Shown: positions 1-15,700, counted from the stretch's first letter. The stretch is 26,478 nucleotides of DNA from Lachnospiraceae bacterium (GCA_009774345.1 VSNR01000042.1:1-26478), one strand, 5' to 3'. The notes: generated by a model from the letters alone, not told the origin. Program-made: numbers and translations.

Positions 1-795
1 AATCCGCAGCGCTTCTTCAAAAGGGCAAGGGTACGTTTTATTCGATATGATGGCATAGAAGCCAAGGTTGGAACCGAGATGAACGTCATTAAAGATGAAC
101 TATTTGAAGGCCGTATTCTCGATATGATTCGCAGCTCTCTCGACTTTGTACGCAGCCAAATCAAAGAACACACAAAGCTTGGCACAGACGGTCTTTTCCA
201 TACAACGCCCGAGTATCCTGAATTTGCCTGGAAAGAAATCATCATTAACGCCATCGCCCACCGTGATTACAGCATCAAGGGAACTGATATACAAATTAAA
301 ATGTTTGATGACAGGATCATGGTTGAGAGTCCCGGCATCCTGCCTGGAATTGTGCGTCTGAACAACCTCCGCACCGTTCACTTCTCCCGCAACCCAAACA
401 TTGCTCGCTTTCTCCACGAATATGATTATGTGCAGGAATTTGGTGAAGGGATTGACCGCATGTTTCATGAAATGGCGGCAGCAGGACTTCCAGCTCCTGA
501 GTACCGTGATAATGCCTTTATGCTCAATGCCACAATTCGAAATGAGGTAATAAATGAAACAGATGGGGTAATAAATAAGATAATAAATGGGGCAATAAAT
601 ATCTCTCTTACCGAACAGGCTGTTTTCGCTGCAATTAAGAAAAAACCAAGAATTACAAAAATGGAATTGCAGAAAGAAACCTCTTTGGGAAAAAGCACAA
701 TTGACCGGGCGATTAAGGCATTAAAAGAAAAATGCTTAATAGAGCGTGTCGGTTCTAATAAAACAGGTTATTGGAAAATTATAAATCATGCGTAA
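1..795 (+). CDS. ATP-binding regulator of the AlbA_2/HATPase_c_4 type, 3' part only
   Basis: The reading frame is open from base 1, so the gene starts outside the window; 264 residues remain. What is visible is the GHKL-like ATPase half: an N-box-like stretch with EIIINAIAHRDY, then VESPGILPG and EFGEGIDRMF, the usual order in the HATPase_c_4 (divergent AAA-4) family. A linker rich in (x)IN(x) repeats follows, and the last 60 residues look like a winged helix (KMELQKETSLGKSTIDRAIKAL). Proteins of this family usually carry an N-terminal AlbA_2 (Schlafen-like) domain, which would lie upstream. They are presumed DNA- or RNA-binding transcriptional regulators, and the target cannot be told from here. 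The stop is TAA; no clear terminator separates it from the following chemoreceptor gene. Confidence 0.85.
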   Translation, partial: NPQRFFKRARVRFIRYDGIEAKVGTEMNVIKDELFEGRILDMIRSSLDFVRSQIKEHTKLGTDGLFHTTPEYPEFAWKEIIINAIAHRDYSIKGTDIQIKMFDDRIMVESPGILPGIVRLNNLRTVHFSRNPNIARFLHEYDYVQEFGEGIDRMFHEMAAAGLPAPEYRDNAFMLNATIRNEVINETDGVINKIINGAINISLTEQAVFAAIKKKPRITKMELQKETSLGKSTIDRAIKALKEKCLIERVGSNKTGYWKIINHA

Positions 796-3700
796 AAAAC
801 GCCCTCTTTTGCGAAGAATCGACACTTGTTGCACCCTAAAGTACAAGCGTATAATAGTATCAGGCACCAACTTGCAACTGCTCATCATCTATACTGCTTG
901 GAGGATATCACAACATGAAATTAAAAGAAAAAATTCTGGCGCTGTCACTTGTCCCGGTCCTCGTGCTGGGCATCACGATGTTTTTAGTAGCTGCTGACCG
1001 GATTGCAAACGGCATCTACGATGCCGCCTACAATGGAATGCATGCGACAACGCTTGCTGTGCGCGACATCTTTGAGGAAGGAAAAAGCGGCGCCTATCAC
1101 ATGGATGAACAGGGGATGCTCTGGAAGGGCGACGCCCTCAACATCTCACAGGCGACAAATATTGTGGACCACATCAAGGAGAGCACTGGCATTGATGTCA
1201 CCATCTTCTGGGGCGATACCAGAATCCTCACCTCGATTGTCGATGAGCACGGTGCGCGCCAGATCAATACCAAAGCATCCGCGGAGGTGGCAGAACGCGT
1301 CCTCCAAAACGGCGAGACCTACTATGACAGAAATATTGAAATACTCGGACAGCGCTACATTGTCTCCTACACACCGCTCTATCAGGAAAATTCCAAGGAA
1401 ATCATCGGCATGATCTTTCTTGGGACGCCGCAGCAGACCGTCTCTGTCATAATCAACAAAATCCGGGGACAGTTTCTGCTCATCATTCTGTGCATGCTCC
1501 TTTTTGTGACAGTCATCGCCTACACACTGGTCAGCCGGATTGTGGCGGCCCTGAAAAAGAACATGGAACTGCTTGATTGTATTTCAAGCGGAAACCTTCA
1601 GATCGAAGTCCAGCCAGCTCTTGTCCGGCGCAAAGACGAAATCGGCGATCTGGCAAAAAACATTCTGAATCTGACCGACGCGCTGCGCACGATTGTATTA
1701 AATATCCGCACCAAGAGCGAGGCGCTCAATGAAGATACCAACGAGATTGAACGGATCTCTGACAATGTTTATCAGGTGATGAAGGAAGTCAACAATGCAA
1801 CGCAGGAGATGGGCACCAGCTGCACCACACAGGCGGAGGACGCCAATCAGGCAAACAGCAATGTCGCCTGCATGGGTGACATGATTATTGAGAACACAAC
1901 GCAGATCACAGAGCTGCACGAGATCTCCGGCACGATGAAAACCGGCGCTACCGCGGCATTAGAGCAGGTCGCAGAGCTCAACGACGTCATGCGCAGCGTG
2001 AAGGAATCCATCGCTTTCCTGTCCGAACAGACCAGTCTGACCAACGAGTCCGTTGCCAAAATCAGCTCGACGACAGAGCTGATCACCGCAATCGCCTCTC
2101 AGACAAACCTGCTGTCCTTGAATGCAAGTATCGAGGCAGCCCGCGCAGGAGAACACGGCAGAGGATTTTCCGTCGTCGCATCCGAAATCCAGCAGCTCTC
2201 TGAGCAGTCCAACCGCGCCGCAGGCGAGATTCAGAAGATGATTGCGAATCTAAACACCAACTCCACACACACGCTCGACCGTGTGAAGGAGGTGCAGCAT
2301 GTCATCGAAAAACAGGAAGAAAATATCCAGAAAACCAGTGAAATCTTCCGTGAAGTCTGCAATCACATTGACCAGTCTGCATCCGGCATGGATATCATCA
2401 TGGAAAATTCTGAAAAACTCGAGGATATCCGAACCGAGACCGTAACCGTCGTACAGGATTCCGCATCCCTCTCCGAAGAAAATTCTGCAAGCATTCAGGA
2501 GATGATGGCATCCATCGAAAATATTTATCAGGAGCTTGGCGACATCTCAGACAAGACAAAAGCATTGAACGCACTGTCAAAAGAAATGACAGCAAGTGTT
2601 GATGTTTTTCATACCTCTTAATCAGACGGGAAATATTTCCCGACGCGCTGGATTCCCCCATCCGCGCAAAAATACGCAGGGAAGAGTTCTCTTCCCTGCG
2701 TATTTTATACTTCAAACATCAGATCACCATATGTAGGAATGGGCCAGATCGTGCTGTCCACCACCATCTCAAGTTTATCAATCGGTGCGCGGAGTGCATC
2801 CATCGCCACTTTTACCACATCTTTATAATAAAATGCCTGCTCTTTTGCACCGGCGATCGCAGACGCCTTTGCCTCCACCTCTTTCAGGGTATTGAGTGCC
2901 TTTTTCGCCTCTGCCAGCAGTCCATCTACCTCCAAGAGCATCTCGGTCTGCGCCGCTGCGCCCGCGCCAGCCTCCTTGATGGCAATGACAGCGTTCGCCA
3001 GCTCTCCCGCATAGGAAGCCACTGCCGGAATAATATCCTTTCCTGCCATGTCGATCATCGTCAATGCCTCGATATTGATTGTCTTGGCATAGGTCTCATA
3101 AATAATCTCCTCGCGGGATTCCAGCTCAACTCTTGTAAAAATGCCAAACTTCTCAAACAGTGCAACGGCCTTGTCTGTCGTGATGGTCGAAGCCGCCTCA
3201 ATCATAGACTTAATGTTTGGCAGTCCGCGTCTTTCCGCTTCTGCGACCCACTCGTCCGAGTATCCATCCCCGTTAAAAATGATGCGCTGGTGTGCCGTCA
3301 TGTACTCCTTGATAATATCATGCACTTCCAGATCAAAATCGGCTGCTTTCTCGAGTCTGTCCGCCGCCTCGCAGAATGCCTCGGCAACAATGGCATTCAG
3401 GGTTGTATTGGGGCTTGCAATCGAGTCTGCCGAACCCACCATACGAAACTCAAACTTATTTCCTGTAAACGCAAACGGTGATGTTCTGTTTCTGTCTGTC
3501 GCATCCTTCTCAAAATCAGGCAGTGTAGACACGCCCGTCTCAAGTTTTCCACCCTGTTTTACCTTTGCCGCATCGCCTGTCTCCACCAGCTGACGCACCA
3601 CATCCTCAAGCTGGTCGCCAAGAAATACAGAGATGATGGCTGGCGGCGCCTCATTTGCACCCAGTCTGTGATCATTTCCCACATCAGACGCCGACTGGCG

Positions 3701-6700
3701 CAGCAAATCCGCATGTCTGTCCACCGCCCTCAAAATGCAGGCAAGCACCAGCAGAAACTGAATATTTTTGTTTGGCGTATCGCCCGGGTCCAGCAGATTC
3801 TCACCGTTGTCTGTCGTGATGGACCAGTTGTTATGTTTGCCGGAACCATTCACCCCCGCATAAGGCTTCTCATGGAGGAGGCATCTTAAATCATGCTTGT
3901 AAGCCACCCTTTTCATCGCCTCCATGACGAGCTGGTTATGGTCTACTGCAATATTCGCCGTCTCGTAAATCGGTGCCAGCTCATGCTGCGCCGGCGCAAC
4001 CTCGTTGTGCTGCGTCTTTGCTGTGACACCCAGCTTCCAGAGCTCCTCGTTCAAATCCTTCATGTACGCGCCGACACGCTCTTTGATGACGCCAAAGTAA
4101 TGATCTTCCATCTCCTGCCCTTTGGGCGCCGGTGCGCCAAACAGCGTGCGGCCCGCAAACATCAAGTCCTTTCTCTGCATATAAAGATCTTTGTCAACTA
4201 GGAAATACTCCTGTTCAGGTCCTACTGATGCGGTAACTTTCGTCGCCCCTTTGTTGCCAAAAAGTTTTACGATGCGCAGCGCCTGCTCACTCAGTGCCTC
4301 CATGGAACGCAGAAGCGGCGTTTTCTTGTCGAGCGCCTCTCCTGTGTAGGAGCAGAATGCTGTCGGAATACAGAGAATCACGCCGCAGCCAGATTCTTTC
4401 AAAAATGCCGGGGAAGTGATATCCCACGCCGTATAACCTCTCGCCTCAAAGGTTGCGCGAAGTCCTCCTGACGGGAATGAGGAGGCATCTGGTTCTCCTT
4501 TGATCAGCTCTTTTCCAGAAAATTCCATCAGCATCTTGCCCTCTGCATCCGGGTGCGATACAAAGGAATCATGCTTTTCCGCCGTAATGCCCGTAAGTGG
4601 CTGGAACCAGTGTGTATAATGTGTTGCACCATTCTCCACCGCCCAGTCCTTCATCGCCTTCGCCACGACATCCGCTGTTGTCATGGACAGCTCCCCGCCG
4701 TAATCCATGACACGCTTCACTTCCAAAAAGACCTTTCTGGTCAGTCTCTCCTTCATCTTCTCAACCGTAAAGACCTTCTCACCAAAGATTTTTTCGACGT
4801 TTAATGCTTCACTCATATAGATCTCCTCGCTTTCAATGCTTCATGACACAAGTAAAAAAGTTCCAAAAAAAGAGATAATTCTTTTTTGGAACACCTTTGT
4901 TCTCGAGATCATGATATAAAATTTTGAATCGTTACATTTTTGCATTTCATATGATTTGTGCCTAATTTCTTTTACTTTTTATACAATAATATATCTCGGC
5001 AAAAAAATCAAGACTTTATTAAAAATTTTTTCAAATAATTTTTAAAAGATTTTCAAGAAAGTCTGTATCAAAGATTATGCATTCCGCACATTCTCCACCC
5101 GCATCAGATCATACGCCTCCGGCTTGTCTGAGAGCGCTGCATATAACGTCTGCCGCGCGTGCGGACAGCTCTCCACCGGCTCATTCTCCTCATTGTACAG
5201 GGCAAGCACTTTGGTGCGGATATTGCGCCCGTCCGGCTTCATCAGCTCGATCGTATCCCCCACGCAGAATTTGTTCTTCTGTTCAAATCTGGCATAGCCG
5301 CGTGCATCCACAGACTCCACCATGCCAAGATATACATATTCATTGACATACGTATTATTGTCATAAATCTGTGTGTGCTCGTCTGGTTTGCCAAAATAAA
5401 ACCCTGTGGTAAACTGGCGGTAAGTGCATTTGGCAATCTCCGCCCGATACCATTCCATATTTGCGCGGTAAGTCTCCTCCGATGTAAAAAAGTCGTCAAG
5501 CGCCTTTCGGTAGGTGCGCGCCACACATGCCACATAGAGCGCCGTTTTCATGCGTCCCTCGATCTTCAGGCTGTCAATCCCTGCGCCCACAAGCTCAGGA
5601 ATGTACTCGATCATGCACAAATCCTTGGAGTTAAAAATATACGTCCCGCGCTCATTCTCATAGACCGGAAGATATTCCCCCGGGCGCGTCTCCTCAACCA
5701 CCGCATATTTCCACCGGCAGGGATGTGTACAAGCCCCTTGGTTTGCATCTCTTCCTGTAAAATAATTTGACAGCAGGCATCTTCCTGAATAGGAAATACA
5801 CATTGCCCCGTGGATAAAACTCTCGATCTCCATCTGTGCCGGTATCTTGTCCCGAATCTGCCGGATTTCCGCCAGTGAAAGCTCTCTCGCAGACACGACA
5901 CGTTTCGCCCCCTGCTGCCACCAGAACTGATACGTCTTATAATTCGTGTTGTTTGCCTGCGTGGATATATGAATCTCGATCTCCGGGCAGACCTCCTTCG
6001 CGACCAGAAACATTCCCGGGTCCGAGATAATCAGCGCGTCTGGCTTCAATGCCTTTAGTTCCTCAAAATAACTTTCCGCCCCCGCAAGGTCCTCATTGTG
6101 CGCAAGGATATTTGCCGTCACATACACCTTTACATCACGCTCATGTGCAAAACGGATACCCTCTGCCATCTCCTCCATTGAAAAATTCTTCGCCTTCGCG
6201 CGAAGTCCAAATGCCTCCCCGCCAATGTACACGGCATCCGCCCCAAAGATCACTGCCGTCCTTAATACTTCCAGACTGCTTGCAGGCACGAGAAGTTCTG
6301 GTTTTCCTGTTTTGTTCTGTTTCATGAATGATCCCCCATTTCCTTCACTGTCTGGACGCTTCGTTTCGCAGAGAGTGTCACGCCGTCCGCTATGGGCAGT
6401 ATGGTTGTCTCTAGTTCCTCGCAGTGTGTCAGTTGATACAAATATTCCCGCATCCTGTTGTGAATCGTGCGGTTTCTGCGGATGACCGCATACTTGGATT
6501 CAATCAGTTCTCCGTCCTGTAAGATATTGTCTGACACCAACAGTCCTGTAGGTGCTAACAGCCGGCGGATCTCTGGCAGAAAATTGATATACTGCCCCTT
6601 CGCCGCATCCATAAAGATCAGATCATACATGCCATCCTCCTTCAAGGACTTTAGAATCTCAGCCGCATCGCCCTCAAGAAGCGTGATACAGTCCGACTTT

Positions 6701-9700
6701 CCCGCCTTTTCAAAATTCTCTCTGGCAATCGGTATCCTTTTCTCGTACTTTTCAATCGTGGTAATATGGCAGCCCTCCGGTGCATACGCACTCATCAGCA
6801 ATGCCGAAAATCCAATCGCCGTCCCGACCTCCAAGATCTGCATGGGGCGTCCCCATGTGACCAGAAGCCTCAGCAGGCTTTGCATCTGCGGTCTGATGAC
6901 CGGCACGTTCGTCTCGATGGCATACCGCTCCAAGGCGTCAAGATACGCCGGTTTCTCACTGTCAAAAGAATGTATAAACGTCAGCATTCTCTCATCCATC
7001 ATTCTCCTCCGTTCCAAATCAAAAAGGGCAGCCTCTGCCCTTTTGATTACTGCTCTTCCTGCTCCTCGTCGCCGGCGCACAGTATTTCAAGCATTTCCTC
7101 CGCATTCATCGCTGTACTCAGCTCATAAGTGCCGGGCTTCAACTCCTTTTTCCTGTAATCAGAAAGCAGATCATAAATGTAGAACACGTTCGCATCCTTG
7201 ACCAGCCCCTTCTGCTCAAGCATCTTGGCAAGCTCCCTGTTTCCCAGTCCTTCGGAGATCACCACACTGACCGTCCTGCCCTCCCCTTCACTCAGGGGCA
7301 CATCGGCAAATACCTGAAATCCGAAATCATATGCGTATACTGCGAGCCGAAACACTGCGACAATGATCACCGCTGCCACTACTATTTTAATGATCGTCGC
7401 AGAGACCGCCCCCAAGAACTGTTTTACATCCATATCCTTTCCTCCCTGCCTCGCTATACCTCCATAATAATCGGAAGTATCATGGGGCGTCTCTTTGTCT
7501 TTTTCCACACAAACTCACTCAGCGTGTCCTTGATGGTTCCTTTGATTTTGCCCCAGTCTGTGATGTTTTTCTTGAGACATCCAAGCACGGCCTTCTCGAT
7601 CAGCTTGCGTGCCTCGTCAAGAAGCTCGTCGGATTCCTTGACATACACAAATCCCCTCGAGACAATATCCGGCCCTGCAAGCAGCTCCCCTGACCCGCCG
7701 TCCAGAGACAGCACCACGATCAGTATACCGTCCTCCGCAAGATGCTGCCTGTCCCGAAGCACCACATTGCCGACATCGCCAACGCCAAGCCCATCCACAA
7801 GCACCGCGCCGACAGGGACCTTGCCTGTGATGCTCGCACTGTTATCATCCAGCGAAAGTACATCGCCGGACTGCAATATAAAGACATCATCCTTGTCAAT
7901 GCCCAAATCCATCGCAATCTTTGCCTGCGCCTTCAGATGCTTGTACTCACCGTGTACTGGAACCGCATATTTGGGCTTTGTGAGCGTGTAGATTAACTTA
8001 ATTTCCTCCTGACAGGCATGTCCAGAGACATGCGTATCCTGAAAAATCACATCGGCGCCTTTCTTGAACAGCTCATTAATAACCTTTGTGACCGCCTTCT
8101 CATTGCCCGGAATCGGATTGGACGAAAAGATCACGGTGTCGCCCTTTCCAATCGAAATCTTCTTGTGCATCCCGCTCGCCATCCGGCTGAGCGCCGCCAT
8201 GCTCTCCCCCTGACTTCCCGTCGTGATAATGACGGTCTTGTCCTTTGGATAATTTTTGAGCCGCTCAATATCTATCACAGTGTTCTCGGGAATGCTGATA
8301 CGGTTTAAATTCGAAGCAGTCTCTATGATATTGACCATGCTTCTCCCCTCGACCACCACTTTTCTGCCAAATTTATCTGCTGTATTGATGATCTGCTGTA
8401 CCCGGTCCACATTGGACGCAAAGGTCGCAATGATGATTCTGGTCTTTTTATGTTCTTCAAACAGCATATCAAAAACCGGTCCCAGCTTCTTCTCAGAGGG
8501 CGTAAATCCCTGCCGCTCTGCGTTGGTACTGTCGCACATCAGCGCCAGCACGCCCTTCTTGCCAAGCTCCGCAAAGCGCTGCAAGTCGATTGCGTCGCCG
8601 TATACAGGCGTATAATCTACCTTGAAATCTCCTGTGTGCACCACGATGCCTGCCGGCGAATAGATCGCGAGCGCCGCCGCGTCCACGATGCTGTGATTCG
8701 TCTTGATAAACTCAATCCTGAAGCAGCCAAGATTGATATTCTGCCCGAATTTGACCACTTTTCTGCGCACATTGTGTATCAGGTTGTGCTCGGTCAGCTT
8801 ATTCTCAATGATACCCATTGTCAGCTTTGTGGCATATACTGGCACATTGAGCTCCTTGAGCACGTATGGCAGCGCGCCGATATGATCCTCATGCCCATGT
8901 GTGATCACGAATCCTTTCACTTTATCCTGATTATTTTTCAGATAAGTGACATCTGGTATCACGAGATCGACACCCAGCATATCATCTGCCGGAAAGCTCA
9001 GACCGCAATCCACCACAACAATACTGTCTTCATACTCAAAGGCAGTAATGTTCATTCCAATCTGCTCAAGGCCTCCTAATGGTATGATCTTGAGCTTTGA
9101 CGTATTTTGTTGTTTGTTCTGTTTCAAAATGAACCTCCTATAACGTTTTTATTAGATCAGGTCAATGTCGTCCAGCATATTTTCAAAAACACCCGCCACA
9201 GCCACAAGTTCGTCTTCTTCCTCAACCATATGATAAACCTGCTCGTCACCGTCTGCTTCGGGGGAAGCCTTCAAAATATACGCTTCGCCATCCTCCTCTT
9301 CTTCCGCATCTGTTACCAGAATATAATTCACCCCGCCAATGGTTGTCTGCTCGAGCACATAAAAATCCACCTCGGCATCTTCCCCGTCTGGCTTAAAGGC
9401 AATTCTCTCCATTATTATTGTCCAAACCTTTCCTTATTTTTCAGATAGTCCAAATATCCCTGTAAAATAAAAACTGCCGCTATCCTGTCAACGTGCTCTT
9501 TGCGCTCTTCACGTCTTATACCGGCTTCTATCATCGCTTTATCTGCTGCGACCGTGGTCAAACGTTCATCCCATAGCTGTACCTGAAGACCTGTCCTCCG
9601 CTCAAGCATTTCCTTGAAGGCACACGTCTTTTCCGCCCGTTCCCCCACTGTGTCATTCATATTCTTAGGATAACCCAGCACGATTTCATCTACCTCGTAC

Positions 9701-12700
9701 TCTACGATCAATTCCTCAATTCTTGCCAAGGTCTGCCGCAGCTTGCTCTCAGACTTTCTGCGTACAATCTCAATTCCCTGAGCTGTGATCAGCAGCGGAT
9801 CGCTGACTGCCACGCCCACTGTCTTTGCCCCAAAGTCAAGTCCCATTTTTCTCATGTGTCTCTCCGTATTGGCCACTCTAACCTAAAACCGTCCCGTCCT
9901 GTTCCATCCCGCATTGCGGATATAAGAACGGAGCATCTCCTCCACAAGCTCGTCCCGCTCTACCTTCATGATCATGGCTCTTGCACCCTTATGGCTTGTG
10001 ATATAAGTCGGGTCCCCTGACATGATATAACCAACGATCTGATTTACTGGATTGTACCCTTTCTCTGTAAGAGCAGCATAGACAGAAGCGATCACATCCT
10101 TGACCGAAGCGGTCTCACCGAGATCCTCCGGCATCAGTTGTATGAATTGTGTACGTGTTAAATCTTCCATTCTCTATGCTCCTTCCAATTGATGAGCTTC
10201 CGTATTTTTGCACTGTTGTATCTATCATAACTTAATTCGCCGCAAAATTCAAGAGTTAGTATAACAAAATATCATCTTGCAGGAATCCGCTGATTTTCCC
10301 CGATGCCAGTTGGTTTTCGAGCGTTTTATCCTGCGCCTCACACGCCACCTTCACATAAGTTCTAGTGTGTCCAATCCAATAAGCTCTGTCCCCAATCCTC
10401 TTTTTTTCCTCAAACAGCACCTCCACATTCTTTCCAATATAAGATGCCCGAAATGCCTTTGAATCCCGCAGTTCGATCGCTTGCAGCACATTGCTGCGGT
10501 GTGTTTTGACCTCCTCTGGCACCTGATCTGGCATCACAGCCGCCTTCGTCCCCCTTCTCTTGGAATATTTGAAGATGTGCATTTCATAAAATCCGACGGT
10601 TTCCACAAAGTTTCTGGTAATATCAAACTCCTGTTCCGTTTCTCCCGGAAATCCCACAATCACATCGGTCGTAATTGCCGGATTGTCAAAAAATCTGCGC
10701 AGCAGTGAGACCCCTTTTTGATATTCCTCCGCAGTATAATGGCGGTTCATGCGTTTCAGCACACTGTCGCAGCCGCTTTGGAGCGAAAGATGGAAATGGG
10801 GGCACAGATGCCTCACCGCAGACAATTTTTTAACAAAGTCCTCTGTGACAATGCGCGGTTCGAGAGAACCCAGACGGATTCGTTCCACGCCCTTGACCGC
10901 ATCCATTGCCTGTACCAGCGAGAGCAGCTCCTCCATCCCGTAGGAGCTGATATGGATACCCGTCAGCACAAATTCTTTGTATCCTGCTGACACAAGCCCC
11001 CGGATTTCCTCAAGAACAGATTCCTGTGCCCGGCATCTGACACGCCCGCGCGCATAGGGTATCATGCAGTATGTACAAAATTGATTGCACCCGTCCTGTA
11101 TCTTGATATATGCCCGCGTGTGCTCCGCGGTCGAGGTGATCTGCATCTCCTCATACTCCGACGTATGACTGATATCAATCACACTTTCCTGTGATCTGCC
11201 TGCCATGTACGCCTCGAGGATTTCGACCAGATCCTTTTTTTTATTGTTGCCTATCAAGAGGTCTACGGCTGTGTCCGCCTCTAACGCCTGCGTGTCTGAC
11301 TGAACATAGCAGCCGACTGCCACGACAATTCCCGCCGGGTTCGTCTTTTTGGCGCGGTGCAGCATCTGCCTGCTCTTTCTATCTGCGATGTTTGTGACCG
11401 TACAGGTATTGACGATATAGATGTCTGCCCGCTCCTCGAAGGGCACAATCTGATATCCGTGCTGTTGCAGTGATTGCAGCATGGCATCCATCTCATAAGA
11501 ATTTACTTTGCAGCCTAGGTTGTGATATGCTACTGTCTTCATTTTACGGGTAATCCTTTCTATATAAAAAAATTCATTAAAATAAATTCAAAAAATTAAT
11601 ATCACAATTACACAAATATTTTTCCTCATTGCAAACAACTTTTAGCAGGAATGTCAATTTGTACATATTTTTATCTTATTTTCGTCAATTTTCATGACAA
11701 CTGTTTTTTATCTGTGGTTGACTTTTCCACTGTTTCCCTTTATTATTAAAAGGAAGGGATAATAAAAGGAGGTAGTCAGAATGAAAACAGTTCAGATTTC
11801 TTTAAACTCTATTGATAAGGTAAAGTCTTTCGTTAACGATATCACAAAGTTCGATTATGATTTTGACCTTGTTTCAGGCAGATACGTGATTGATGCAAAG
11901 TCTATCATGGGTATCTTTAGCTTAGACCTGTCTAAGCCTATTGATTTAAACATCCATGCTGAGGGCGGCACAGACGAGGTTATGGAAGTATTGAAACCTT
12001 ACTTAGTATAATTACTGTTGTTTCAAGCCGATACATAACGGTATCTTGTCCAGTTTGAGCATTTACCGGGTACATTTTATACAATGTACCCGGTTTTTGT
12101 TTATTCATAATCAGTATACTATTTCCATTACTTCGTCCGTATCGAGTGCGGTCTTCACAAGCCCGTCTATCTTTTCATCGAGATTTCTCTCATGGATTCG
12201 TATCACATTGAGGTTTGGCTTTGTCACTGGATGCTTTGCCACAAAGATTGTACAGCAGTCCTCATACGGCTGTATCGAAGTCTCATAGGTATGAATCTTC
12301 TCAGAAACCTCCACAATCTCCTGTTTGTCAAAGCCAATCAGCGGTCTGTATACCGGCAGGGTGCACACATCGTTTGTCGCCATCAGCGACTGCATGGTCT
12401 GTGAAGCCACTTGTCCGATACTTTCACCGGTGATCAGTCCCAGACAGCCGCTCTTTTGGGCGATCTCCTCCGCAATCCGCATCATATAGCGGCGCATGAT
12501 GATTGTCAGCTCATCATGCGGACACTGGTCGTAAATATAGAGCTGGATATCTGTGAAATTAATGATGTGGAGCCGTATCGGGCCGCTATATTTGGCTACA
12601 ATCCGCGCTAGGTCCATGACCTTCTGCGTCGCGCGCTCGCTGGTGTAGGGCGGCGCATTGAAATACACCGCGTCGATCTTCACCCCGCGCTTTGCGATCA

Positions 12701-15700
12701 TATACCCTGCAACCGGCGAGTCGATTCCGCCCGACAACAGCAGCATTCCCTTTCCGTTCGTCCCGACAGGAAGCCCGCCGGGACCCGGTATCACCGTTGA
12801 ATAGATATAGATTTTTTCGCGCACTTCAATGCGCAGCATGACCTCGGGCTTGTGCACGTCAACCTTTAGCTCTGGATATGCCCCAAGCAGTGCCTCCCCG
12901 ATATCACAGTTGATCTCCATCGAATTTTTCGGATAGTTTTTCCTTGCCCTGCGCGCCTCGACTTTGAAGGTAAACCGCTTGTCGGGATAAACTTTATCAA
13001 TATAATCAACCACATCCGCGCAGAGCTTCTCAAATCCTTCATCCTCCACATGGACAACAGGACAGATGCCGGTCACGCCAAACACCGTCTGCAACTGTTC
13101 TATGGTCTCCTCATAGTCAAATGCCGAGAGCGCGTTGACATAGATTCTTCCCTGTGACTTGGTGACTTCAAATGTACCCTCACAGCGCGTCAGTGCATAG
13201 CGGATCTGGTCACATAATTTATCCTCAAACAGATAGCGGTTCTTTCCCTTCACGCCAATCTCTGCGTACTTTATTAAAAATGATTTGTACATACTTTCCT
13301 CTTTTCTATTAGAAATTTTTATTAGAAATTTCTATCAGCAGTTTTTATCAGCAATTTTATTTGCGCGTATACCTTCTAAGGACGGGCAGCAGTTCGCTCA
13401 GGCACTTTACGGTGTAGTCAATCTCTGCCTCTGTCGTGTACAGGCTGAAACTAAACCGCAGTGTCGCGTCAAGGTACTGTTTCTCCACCCCGATTGCCTT
13501 TAACGTCGCCGACACAGACGGCTTATTGGATGAGCATGCACTTCCTGCGGACACATAGATTCCTTTGTCCTCTAAGGCGTGCAGCATCACCTCGCTGCGC
13601 ACGCCCTGTATGGAGACACTCACCACATGCGGTGCGCCGTCGCGCCCCACAGGGCCGTTGAGCCGAATGCCTTCGAGCGCACTCACCCCTTTTACAAAGC
13701 GCTCCTTGATACTGTATAAATATTCCATCTTTTCATCAAAATCTGTAAAAATTTCCTCAATTGCCTTTGCCATGCCAGCGATGCCCGGCACATTCTCGGT
13801 GCCAGAGCGCATTCCCTTCTGCTGTCCGCCGCCAAAAATAATCGGCCGCACTTTTGCCTTCTCATTGATGTAAAGAAACCCGACGCCCTTGGGACCATGA
13901 ATCTTGTGCGCGCTGACGGACAACAGGTCAACGTGCATACGTTTCGGATAGATCCTGCACTTTCCAAATCCCTGAACGGCATCCACATGAAACAGCGTGT
14001 TTGGATTCATGCGCTTAATCAATTCTCCTGCCTGCTCAATCGGCTGCACTGCCCCAACCTCATTGTTGGTATGCATGATTGATACCAGAATGGTGTTTTT
14101 GGTCATTGCCCGCTCCAGATCGGCAAGGGATACTACCCCCTTTGCATTCACAGGAAGGTACGTCACAGCAAATCCCTGCTCCTCAAGATACGCGCAGGTC
14201 TGCAACACTGCCGGATGCTCTATGCGGGTCGTGATAATATGCCGTCCCGCCCTGTAATTTGCATATGCGCCGCCAATCAGCGCGATATTATCCGACTCCG
14301 TTCCGCCTGATGTAAAAAGTATTTCCTTTTCCTGTACTTTCATGCATTTTGCAATGACCTCTTTGGCATAGCGCACGTACTTCTCACTCTCCACCCCTTT
14401 TTTATGCAGGCTTGAGGGGTTTCCGTACTCATCGCACATGATTCTTGTCATGAGCGCAGCGACTTCCGGCAGACATTTGGTCGTCGCCGAATTGTCAAGA
14501 TAAACTTCCATCATATCCACACCTTCAAACGTATATTACCTGAAATAGTACTCATATTTATATAAATATGCGGTTTCGGGTCTTTTTGTGATTCAAAACC
14601 GCACCGAAAGCACGCTAAAACAAATCACTATGTGTTCCTGTTCTGGTAAGATACAAAACAATACTCTCATGATCCATTTCATAAATCAGCAGCCAATCTG
14701 GTGTAATATGACATTCTCTACATCCATCAAAATCACCTACAAGAGCATGGTCTTTATTTTTCTGAGGCAACTCCTCACCATCTGCCAATTTTTTAATAAC
14801 ATCTGCCAGAAGCGAGATATCATATCCCCTTTTTTGCACTCTTTTTAAATCTTTTACAAACCTTGATGTCGGTCGTATTGTGTACTTCATTTGAGTAACT
14901 CCTCCATCATTTCATCCACATCGGTATAGGATTTTCCCATAGAGGGGTTCTGTTTCATCTGCCGTACTTCTTCCATTGCCTCTAACGTTTCTTCATTTAT
15001 GACTGCCCTCGAAATTCTGAACGGAATACACTGCTCTCTGACTGCCTGTTTAACAAACACTGTAAAAGCAGATGTCATATTCAGCCCTAAATCTGCAAAC
15101 AGCTCTTCTGCCTGCGCTTTTAATTCCTCATCCATTCTCATTGTTACATTTGTCGTTGCCATAATTCTCATCCACCTTTCCAATCCTATCATTGTACCAA
15201 TCTCATGTAGAGTATAGTGCATATTTTATACTATGTCAATACATTGTTCTTGCAACTGCAAAGTGTATGATAGGAATTATTACTGTTCACAGGTCAGGAA
15301 TGTGCTGAACTGCGCATTCCGTGAGAAAACGTATAGCTTGTTAAGTCAAAATCCATTTGCGAAGCAAATTTTGCATGGATTTTGACCTGTTACTGGAACG
15401 GAGTGAACAGTAACTAGGAATTGTTACTGTTCACAGGCATTTCGTTAACTTTCAAGCCGGTACATCATCCATGCCATTACGGTCATCCCTGCTGTATCGG
15501 TGCGCAGAATCCGCCTGCCCAGCGTGACGGGCTTCATGCCATAGTCCATTGCCGCCTGAATCTCTGACGCGTCAAAACCGCCCTCAGGACCGATAAATAC
15601 AGCGACCGACTGCCCCGGCATTAAGTGGTCAATAATCTGTCTGGTGCCCTCCATGCCTGCCGCTTTGTCCAGTGTCTCCTCCAGCTCATAGGGCACCAGT